Assembly: GCA_005877655.1 (NCBI GenBank)
Contig: VBOC01000247.1
Location: 1 to 5,004, forward strand
Source: Ignavibacteria bacterium
GTDB lineage: Bacteria; Bacteroidota; Ignavibacteria; UBA10030; SZUA-254
Reading direction: 5' to 3'
Length of the DNA stretch: 5,004 bases
Part shown: one piece after another, positions 1-5,004 of the stretch
How positions within the stretch are numbered: position 1 is the stretch's first letter
How the letters are laid out: each line of letters starts with the position of its first letter
Program-made: the position numbers and the translations under genes
Notes under the pieces: model-generated
Told to the model about the DNA's origin: nothing
Databases searched by the model: none
What the model saw: only the letters and a program-made list of their open reading frames with translations

Positions 1-1022
1 GATGTGCTTCGCTCTCCCCAGATCCTGAGCCGGCCCACACCGCCGTCCGGAAAGATATTCAATCGAACGTGCGTTATGGGCCCCGCGGCCGAGAGTTCCT
101 TCTCGAAGACGTTCCGGGTGTGGGCGGCGAGCTTGGAGTTTGAGAGCACCTCCTTCCATACCATCTGGAGATCGGTGATCGCCTGCCTTCTTCGATCCGA
201 CAGATAGCAACCCTCAACGGAACAGGTATCCGGATAATTTCCCTTGAAGTGCGTCGTGTCGACTTCGATCTTCTTCACGATTCCCGGCGCTCCGAGCTGG
301 ATAATCATCCAGTCGTTTCCCGCACCGCGTCTTCGCTTTGTTTCCCAGCCATCTCCCATGTTCATCGGGGGCCCGGGCATGATCAGATTGTTCATTGAAC
401 TGAAAAACATGTCGCTGCATGCGAGGGCAACTCCGCCATTTTCGATGGCGGCAAGATCGACAAGGGTTTCCGCCGGAAATCGGGTCCAATCCGGAACCAC
501 TGTGCCGTAGATTCGCAGTCTCGCGACACCCCCGTCGGGAAAAATGTTCAACCGGACATGCGTCCACCGGCGCAGATCGTTCACTTCGAACAAATTCTGC
601 GAGCCAGGGTTGATGGGTGACTGCGGGATGATGCCGGCCCACGGGGCCGCCTCAAGCGAGGGGAGATTCTTGGCGGAATCCCGTTCGAGTGAAACCGCGT
701 CGAGCGAGGCAGCCGGCGGATGATTGCCGAGAAAATGGTTCGTATCGATATCGACCTGCCGGATGATGCCGGGGAGACCGAGTCTGACGATGCACCAGTC
801 GTGACCGGGCGTCCTTCTGCGCCGCGTCTCCCAGCCGTCCATCCACTTGCCCCGTTCGGTGTATTTGTCGGGAACAAAGACTCCACGCCCCGGTTTGATG
901 AGGTTTTCTTTCGGAGCAAAGAACTCATCGTTCGCCAGGACGACGATACCGCCTGCCCGGCCGGCTGCGAGATCGACCAGCCCGGGAGGCGGGCCGGAGT
1001 CGGTTTTAGGTGTCTCGTTCAT
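1..1022 (-). CDS. alc: Allantoicase (allantoate amidinohydrolase), C-terminus cut by window edge
   Basis: Allantoicase hydrolyses allantoate to ureidoglycolate and urea in the cytoplasm. I translated this frame by hand: it is open from ATG 1022-1020 to the left edge, giving 340 codons with no stop. Known allantoicases are about 340 residues, so only a few residues are missing. The protein shows the family's two tandem homologous modules. DGWETRRRR (62-70) followed by HDW (74-76) pairs with DGWETKRRR (224-232) followed by NDW (236-238). DIDTNHFLGN (91-100) pairs with EVDTTHFKGN (253-262). THVRLNIFPDGG (154-165) recurs at 318-329 and is followed each time by RLRI. The start is fixed by an ATGA overlap with the allantoinase stop, and the N-terminal NDEFFAPKENLIKPG (31-45) is typical of the family. 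No convincing Shine-Dalgarno sequence precedes the ATG, so translation is probably coupled to allB. Family assignment is near certain; the true C-terminus is unseen. Confidence 0.96.
   Translation of the reverse strand, partial: MNETPKTDSGPPPGLVDLAAGRAGGIVVLANDEFFAPKENLIKPGRGVFVPDKYTERGKWMDGWETRRRRTPGHDWCIVRLGLPGIIRQVDIDTNHFLGNHPPAASLDAVSLERDSAKNLPSLEAAPWAGIIPQSPINPGSQNLFEVNDLRRWTHVRLNIFPDGGVARLRIYGTVVPDWTRFPAETLVDLAAIENGGVALACSDMFFSSMNNLIMPGPPMNMGDGWETKRRRGAGNDWMIIQLGAPGIVKKIEVDTTHFKGNYPDTCSVEGCYLSDRRRQAITDLQMVWKEVLSNSKLAAHTRNVFEKELSAAGPITHVRLNIFPDGGVGRLRIWGERST
1019..1022 (-). other. ATGA stop/start overlap, allB to alc
   Basis: The ATG of allantoicase (1022-1020) overlaps the TGA of allantoinase (1021-1019). 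The only purine run upstream, GGGAGAAG, lies roughly 30 bases away, too far to act as an ordinary Shine-Dalgarno site. Coupled translation is therefore likely. It would keep the two consecutive pathway enzymes at a matched ratio. Confidence 0.85.
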
Positions 1023-2365
1023 GATCTTAGAATGACCGAGCCATGCGCTTCTCCCACGAACGAATTCTTTTCATAGATCTTCTTTCCCCGGAGAAAGGTT
1101 TTCCGCACAACGCCCAGCAGCTTCTTTCCCTCGTAGGGAGTCATCTTGTGTCGATGGAAAAGCTCGGATCCCCGGACTGTGAATCTTTCCTCCGGATTCC
1201 ATACAATCAAATCGGCGTCATAACCGACTTCGATTTTCCCCTTCTTCTTCCCCACTCCCGCAAATTCCGCCGGCCGCTCGCACATCCACCGGGCGATGTT
1301 GCATATCGAAAACCCGCGTTTCGAAGCTTCCGTCCAGACGACCGGCAGTCCGAGTTGCAGCGAAGATATTCCGCCCCATGCTCTTTGAAAATCTCCTGTT
1401 TCAAGACATTTGAGCGCCGGATTCGAAGGGGAATGATCGGAAACGATGAAGTCGATCGCGCCCTGCCTCAGCCCGTCCCAAACCCGTTCACGGTTGTCCC
1501 GCCCCCGGATCGGCGGCGCGCATTTGAACCGGGTGTCGCCATCCGGAATTTCTTCCGCCGCGAAATAAAGATAATGCGGGCATGTTTCGGCTGTAAGGCG
1601 GAGGCCCGCGCCCCGGGCCTGCTCCAACTGCGGGATGGAGTCGGCTGAAGATACGTGAACGATGTGGACTTTGCAAGCGTATTCACGGCAGAGGCCGATC
1701 ATCAGCCGGATCGCATCCGACTCCCACTCCGGCGGGCGAGACGAAAGATAGTCGCGGTACTGTGAAATCTTTGCCGAACCGGGCGCCGGTGAACCGAGCT
1801 CGCAGTGGACGAGAAGGGGCATTTGCCTCCGGGCGACGGCCGGCATCGCGGCGCGAAGGTCGTCTTCGCTCACGTTGGGGAATTCGTCGATCCCGGAATG
1901 GATCAGAAACGCCTTGACACCGAGAACGCCCGCGTCGAGGAGCGGTTCAAGATCCTCGAAATTACCCGGAATGAGACCCGCATAGAAGGCGCAATCGACG
2001 TGCAATTTTCCATCCGCCGCCGAGAGTTTCTGCTTAAACGCCTGGAGAGTCGTTGTAACAGGCGAGCTATTAAGCGGCATGTCGACGAGTGTGGTAATTC
2101 CGCCTGCGGCGGCAGCCTTCGTGGCGGTCTCGAACCCCTCCCACTCAGTCCGGCCGGGCTCGTTAATATGAACATGCGTGTCCACGATGCCCGGCATGAG
2201 AACGTAATTTCCGACATCCTCCACATCGACGTTCGAGGGGATCCTGTCTGGGCTGTGGATATTTGCGATCTTGCCATTCCGCACGAGGACCCCTGCGTCT
2301 CTGACGCCTTCGGGCGTGACGACGCGCCGGCTGCGAAGGATAAATGTCCTTGAGGAGGATGTCAC
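1019..2365 (-). CDS. allB: Allantoinase, 448 aa
   Basis: Allantoinase opens the hydantoin ring of allantoin to give allantoate. It belongs to the cyclic amidohydrolase branch (with dihydropyrimidinase and dihydroorotase) and uses a dinuclear metal centre in a TIM barrel. The expected ligands are all visible: H64 and H66 in DTHVHINEPGRTEWEGF (62-78), the lysine normally carbamylated, K151 in GVKAFL, H187 in LVHCE, H237 in HIVHVSS, and D310 in SDHSP. AETCPHYL (259-266) and GGISSLQLGLPV (331-342) favour allantoinase over dihydropyrimidinase. The length matches the usual 445-455 residues and the protein looks intact. It starts at GTG 2365-2363, overlapping the xdhB stop as GTGA, and its TGA overlaps the alc ATG. 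The start is supported by the normal family N-terminus (an FILRSRRVVTPEG strand before the barrel). I see no Shine-Dalgarno sequence, which fits translational coupling. No frameshift or missing catalytic residue was seen. Confidence 0.97.
   Translation of the reverse strand: MTSSSRTFILRSRRVVTPEGVRDAGVLVRNGKIANIHSPDRIPSNVDVEDVGNYVLMPGIVDTHVHINEPGRTEWEGFETATKAAAAGGITTLVDMPLNSSPVTTTLQAFKQKLSAADGKLHVDCAFYAGLIPGNFEDLEPLLDAGVLGVKAFLIHSGIDEFPNVSEDDLRAAMPAVARRQMPLLVHCELGSPAPGSAKISQYRDYLSSRPPEWESDAIRLMIGLCREYACKVHIVHVSSADSIPQLEQARGAGLRLTAETCPHYLYFAAEEIPDGDTRFKCAPPIRGRDNRERVWDGLRQGAIDFIVSDHSPSNPALKCLETGDFQRAWGGISSLQLGLPVVWTEASKRGFSICNIARWMCERPAEFAGVGKKKGKIEVGYDADLIVWNPEERFTVRGSELFHRHKMTPYEGKKLLGVVRKTFLRGKKIYEKNSFVGEAHGSVILRS
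2362..2365 (-). other. GTGA stop/start overlap, xdhB to allB
   Basis: The GTG start of allantoinase (2365-2363) and the TGA stop of xdhB (2364-2362) share bases. No purine-rich ribosome-binding sequence is visible in the 20 bases upstream, which read as the last codons of xdhB. Re-initiation by terminating ribosomes is the simplest way to start allB, and the weak GTG codon would make it dependent on xdhB translation. The overlap is seen directly; the coupling is inferred. Confidence 0.85.
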
Positions 2366-4746
2366 CGGTGAGCGGTTGCGGGCTTTAACGGTCGGCTGAT
2401 CTTGGCTGAGGCCCGCATTCGTGGCGAAATAGCTGCGATCATCTGCCGCTTCAACTGTTCGATTGAAAGCAGAATTACCTCGTTCGTCGCCGGGAGAGAA
2501 AACTCCGGCTCAAATTCATGGTTGCCGATTGCCGAGATCGCCTCTTTTATTGCAAGCCAGGCCGAGAGGGCGAGCATGAGCGGAGGTTCCGCGACCGCTT
2601 TGCTCCTGCGGATCGCGCTCGGATTCGGAGCCCCTTGCAGCAGCGCGGTTCTGAAATCCTTCGGAATGTCCTGGACAGACGGTATTTTGTAAGTGTCCGG
2701 AGAATGCGTCAAGAGATTTCCCCGGTCGTCCCACTTTACTTCTTCGGTCGTGCACCATCCCGCGCCCTGCACATAGCCCCCTTCCACCTGCCCCAGGTCG
2801 ATTCCCGGATTAACCGAATCGCCGACATCGTGAAGTATATCGGCGCGCAGGATCGTGTGCAGGCCCGTCAGCGTGTCGAGCAAAATTTCCGTGACCGCCA
2901 TCCCGAAGGCGAAGTAATGGAACGGTTTGCCGCGCCCTTTCTCCTTGTCCCAGCCGATGCCCGGCGTTTTATAAAAGCCGGCGGCGCTGAGGCTGACCTG
3001 ACGGAGATGGAGCAGCGGCATGGCATCCCTGAACGAAATCGACCTCGCCGGATGCCTTGAGTCGAAGATGGAATCGTTCGCAAAGAGGATCGCTCCCGGG
3101 TATGAGGGAGCTCCGGAATACTTCTCCGTGAATATCTGCGCGATCGACTCGGCGATTCTTGATTTCAGGATGTCGATCGCATTCTTGACCGCCATCCCGT
3201 TCAAATCCGTTCCGGCCGATGCCGCCGTCGCGGAGGTATTGGGGACTTTGGAGGTATCGGTCGCCGTGACTCTTATCCGTTCCGGACTCACGCCGAACTC
3301 CGCAGCCGCAATCTGCCGGATCTTTGTGTGGAGTCCCTGGCCCATCTCGGTCCCCCCGTGATTCACGAGGATTGTCCCGTCTTTGTAAATCAGCACGAGG
3401 GCACCGGCCTGATTGAGGAAGGAGGTAGTGAACGAGATGCCGAATTTCACGGGGGACATCGCAATCCCCTTCTTGAAGAATTCATTCGAAGCATTGAATT
3501 CGTTCACGGCCTTTCTTCTTCGGAGGTATTCCGAAGACTTCATGAGTTGTTTATAAATCGCCTGCAGCCGGTTATGCTCGACGGTCTCGCCGTAGTGCGT
3601 GACATTGTTTCGGCCTGATCCGTAGAAATTCCTGAGCCGAATTTCGGCGGGATCTCTTTCCAACGTTCGGGCGATGCGATCGATCACTGTTTCGATCGCA
3701 GCCATCCCCTGCGGTCCGCCGAATCCCCGAAACGCGGTATTGGAAGGGAGATTTGTTTTCCAGACGCGCCCCGTGACGGAGAGGTTCGGAATGTAATAGG
3801 CATTGTCCACGTGCAGCATCGCGCGCTGCATGATCGCAAACGAGAGATCAACCGTGGCTCCGCCGTCGGAGTTGAGTTCGAATCTGACCGCCCCGATCCG
3901 GCCTTCATCGTCGAATCCTGCCTCGTACCGCGTGAGAAACCGGTGGCGCTTGCCCGTTATTTTCATGTCGTCGTCGCGAAAGAGCCGGATCTTGACCGGG
4001 CGCCTGGTCGCGTGGGAGAGCAGCGCCGTCCAGCAGGCCGTATGATTCGCCTGCGTTTCCTTCCCGCCGAACGCTCCGCCCATTCTTCTGACTTCAACCG
4101 TCGCCTCGTTCTTGCCGATGCCGAGCAGATCGGCAATTAATGCCTGAGTTTCGGAAGGGTGCTGCGTGGAGCTGAACACTCTGATCTCCCTCCCTTCACC
4201 GGGAATGCAGAGGCACACCTGTGACTCGAGGTACCAGTGCTCCTGCGCGCCGGTTCTCAGCTCACCCGCGATGCGATGGGGAGAGGATTTGAGCGCCGCT
4301 GCGACATCGCCGCGTTCGATTTTCGCGGGAGGTCCCATCGGATTATTTTTCGCGATCGCGTCTTCAATGGTTAGAATCGGTTCCAATTCCTCGTAATCCA
4401 CATCGATCAGCTTTTCAGCTTCGAAGCACTGCTCTTCATTCTCCGCCGCGATGAGAAACATCGCCTGGCCGATGAACGTCACCTCGTCCACCGCCAGACA
4501 GAGTTCGTCCTTGACGACGGGGCCCATCTGGTTGTGGCCCGGGATGTCCGTGTGGCAAAGGACGGCATGAACGCCGGGCGCCTTCTTCGCCTTGTGGAGA
4601 TCGAATCTCTTGATCTTGGCATGTGCATGAGGGCTGTAGACGACCCGCCCCACGAGAAGCCGGTCGTGCACGAGCATGTCATCGACATAGACGGCCTCGC
4701 CGGAGACGTGCAGCTCCGCGCTCTCGTGAGGGACATTCCTACTCAT
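2362..4746 (-). CDS. xdhB: Xanthine dehydrogenase, molybdopterin-binding (large) subunit, 794 aa
   Basis: This is the molybdenum-cofactor subunit that hydroxylates hypoxanthine and xanthine to urate, passing electrons to [2Fe-2S]/FAD partners not seen here. The order is an N-terminal hammerhead domain (about 14-122, GEAVYVDD at 17-24), then the two cofactor-binding domains. Numbered from ATG 4746, residues aligning with bovine enzyme positions are Q195 in SSTQ (Gln767), E230 in GGAFGGKE (Glu802), R308 in IMQRAMLHVDN (Arg880), F342 in FRGFGGPQ (Phe914), F439 in GISFTTSF (Phe1009), Q470 in GGTEMGQG (Gln1040) and the catalytic base E720 in AVAEPPL (Glu1261). The retained Glu802/Arg880 pair points to xanthine dehydrogenase rather than aldehyde oxidase. 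The usual glycine before Glu1261 is alanine here. Size is close to the Rhodobacter capsulatus subunit, which is called XdhB; the E. coli homologue is called XdhA. The start could also be the adjacent GTG at 4749; I prefer ATG 4746, which forms TGATG with an upstream frame. It overlaps allB by four bases. Confidence 0.96.
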   Translation of the reverse strand: MSRNVPHESAELHVSGEAVYVDDMLVHDRLLVGRVVYSPHAHAKIKRFDLHKAKKAPGVHAVLCHTDIPGHNQMGPVVKDELCLAVDEVTFIGQAMFLIAAENEEQCFEAEKLIDVDYEELEPILTIEDAIAKNNPMGPPAKIERGDVAAALKSSPHRIAGELRTGAQEHWYLESQVCLCIPGEGREIRVFSSTQHPSETQALIADLLGIGKNEATVEVRRMGGAFGGKETQANHTACWTALLSHATRRPVKIRLFRDDDMKITGKRHRFLTRYEAGFDDEGRIGAVRFELNSDGGATVDLSFAIMQRAMLHVDNAYYIPNLSVTGRVWKTNLPSNTAFRGFGGPQGMAAIETVIDRIARTLERDPAEIRLRNFYGSGRNNVTHYGETVEHNRLQAIYKQLMKSSEYLRRRKAVNEFNASNEFFKKGIAMSPVKFGISFTTSFLNQAGALVLIYKDGTILVNHGGTEMGQGLHTKIRQIAAAEFGVSPERIRVTATDTSKVPNTSATAASAGTDLNGMAVKNAIDILKSRIAESIAQIFTEKYSGAPSYPGAILFANDSIFDSRHPARSISFRDAMPLLHLRQVSLSAAGFYKTPGIGWDKEKGRGKPFHYFAFGMAVTEILLDTLTGLHTILRADILHDVGDSVNPGIDLGQVEGGYVQGAGWCTTEEVKWDDRGNLLTHSPDTYKIPSVQDIPKDFRTALLQGAPNPSAIRRSKAVAEPPLMLALSAWLAIKEAISAIGNHEFEPEFSLPATNEVILLSIEQLKRQMIAAISPRMRASAKISRPLKPATAHR

Positions 4747-4823
4747 CACAGGCGTCCGTTCTCAGCGAGACTCATGCCGCCCTGGGTCGGAATATCTCGG
4801 TATCTCTCTGCGCGCTCGTTCAT
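4746..4823 (-). CDS. Possible 25-codon leader ORF overlapping the xdhB start
   Basis: A short frame runs from ATG 4823-4821 to TGA 4748-4746. It encodes 25 residues beginning MNERAERYRD and ending MSLAENGRL. Its stop overlaps the xdhB ATG as TGATG, the same kind of junction as those between the operon genes. An AGAGG purine run lies about 11 bases before the ATG, and an inner ATG (4775-4773) follows an AGGGCGG run. It could be a translated leader, the tail of a decayed upstream gene (the frame is open back to the amber codon at 4872), or chance. I recognise no family and find no run of regulatory codons such as those in attenuator peptides. Confidence 0.3.
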   Translation of the reverse strand: MNERAERYRDIPTQGGMSLAENGRL

Positions 4824-4871
4824 GATGTCATTTGCCTCTAGGTGTATCGACCTGCTGTTTAGGTTTCGAGG
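4749..4871 (-). other. Gap upstream of xdhB, no promoter recognised
   Basis: This stretch lies between the amber stop of the upstream frame and the xdhB start. On the minus strand I looked for paired -35/-10 boxes, an operator-like inverted repeat, or a hairpin followed by a T run, and found none I could defend. An 8-base direct repeat, TGTATCGA on the plus strand, occurs at 4843-4850 and 4903-4910, 60 bases apart. It is too short to call an operator. The possible 25-codon ORF fills most of the gap. The operon promoter may lie further upstream, outside the window. Confidence 0.4.
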
Positions 4872-5003
4872 CTATTTTGTCTGGACCAGATCAATTTTTT
4901 TATGTATCGAGTATGCAATCGCATCGTACCAGTTTACACTCTCAGCGATTGTTTCAATTATTTTTTGGATCTCATCGGAAGACAAGTTCCTTTCTAATTC
5001 TTG
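4872..5003 (-). CDS. C-terminal 43 residues of an unidentified upstream protein
   Basis: A minus-strand frame enters from the right edge and ends at TAG 4874-4872. The 43 visible residues are charged and apparently helical: LSSDEIQKIIETIAESVNW (8-26), then YDAIAYSIHKKIDLVQTK (27-43). The lysine- and glutamate-rich make-up and low G+C (about 37% for 4861-5004) set it apart from the operon. It does not resemble the C-terminal domain of a xanthine dehydrogenase FAD subunit, so it is probably not the missing partner. The WYDAIA ... LVQT pattern faintly recalls the last conserved part of PIN-domain nucleases (DA, then T-x-D), but the window shows too little to assign it. No start is visible, and the frame may not be a real gene. 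Confidence 0.4.
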   Translation of the reverse strand, partial: QELERNLSSDEIQKIIETIAESVNWYDAIAYSIHKKIDLVQTK

Positions 5004-5004
5004 A

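Noticed and set aside
214..642. Minus-strand frame of 142 codons inside the allantoicase region
   Set aside because: It is an off-frame reading of allantoicase; the frame starting at 1022 contains all family motifs and stays open to the window edge.
1014..1025. Twelve-base identity (CTCGTTCATGAT on the plus strand) between the alc start and 4815-4826, the start of the small upstream ORF
   Set aside because: Both copies cover a possible ATG, which is striking, but a 12-base match somewhere in 5 kb is about what chance gives and it does not extend further. Kept only as a note.
1043..1648. Plus-strand open frame of 201 codons opposite allantoinase
   Set aside because: It lies wholly antisense to a gene with all its catalytic residues, and its protein has no recognisable motif. 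Long antisense frames are expected in G+C-rich coding DNA.
1805..2353. Plus-strand open frame of 182 codons opposite the allantoinase N-terminal half
   Set aside because: Antisense shadow of a well-supported gene; no family features or ribosome-binding site.
2518..3060. Plus-strand open frame of 180 codons opposite xdhB
   Set aside because: Antisense shadow of xdhB, arginine- and proline-rich in the manner of reversed coding sequence, with no motif.
3424..3435. Threonine in place of the valine found at position 1011 of bovine xanthine oxidoreductase, next to the conserved Phe-Thr
   Set aside because: This position appears to vary among bacterial enzymes, so I do not treat it as unusual without an alignment.
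4534..5004. Plus-strand open frame of 156 codons reaching the right edge
   Set aside because: Its first part is antisense to xdhB. Its hydrophobic tail is the complement of the lysine- and glutamate-rich minus-strand frame at 4872-5003, which looks more like protein. I cannot fully exclude a real C-terminus here, but the composition changes abruptly within it.

Overview
The window holds the main part of a tightly packed purine (urate/allantoin) catabolic operon, all on the minus strand and so read from right to left. In transcription order the genes are the molybdopterin-binding subunit of xanthine dehydrogenase (xdhB, 4746 to 2362), allantoinase (allB, 2365 to 1019) and allantoicase (alc, 1022 running off the left edge). 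Adjacent genes overlap by four bases (GTGA at 2362-2365, ATGA at 1019-1022), so they are very probably one transcript with coupled translation. No promoter, terminator, RNA gene, mobile element or CRISPR array could be supported.

Together the enzymes cover both ends of a route: xanthine/hypoxanthine to urate (XdhB with partner subunits), then allantoin to allantoate (AllB) and allantoate to ureidoglycolate plus urea (Alc). The steps from urate to allantoin, and the FAD and [2Fe-2S] components that XdhB needs, are not in the window. Using allantoicase rather than an allantoate amidohydrolase means nitrogen leaves as urea at this step.

The right end (about 4749-5004) differs. By my count, bases 4861-5004 are about 37% G+C, against about 54% for 4741-4860, and the operon body looks richer still. 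One minus-strand frame enters at 5003 and stops at an amber codon at 4872-4874. This may be the C-terminus of an unidentified gene. The same frame then stays open to a TGA that overlaps the xdhB start as TGATG, and it contains a possible 25-codon ORF (4823 to 4746).

The organism is probably a free-living bacterium of moderately high G+C. The gene set, operon overlaps and two-component style xanthine dehydrogenase are bacterial, but the sequence does not let me name a phylum. The three enzymes belong to well-known families. I see no clear evidence of a new system, and the least explained part is the short region upstream of xdhB.
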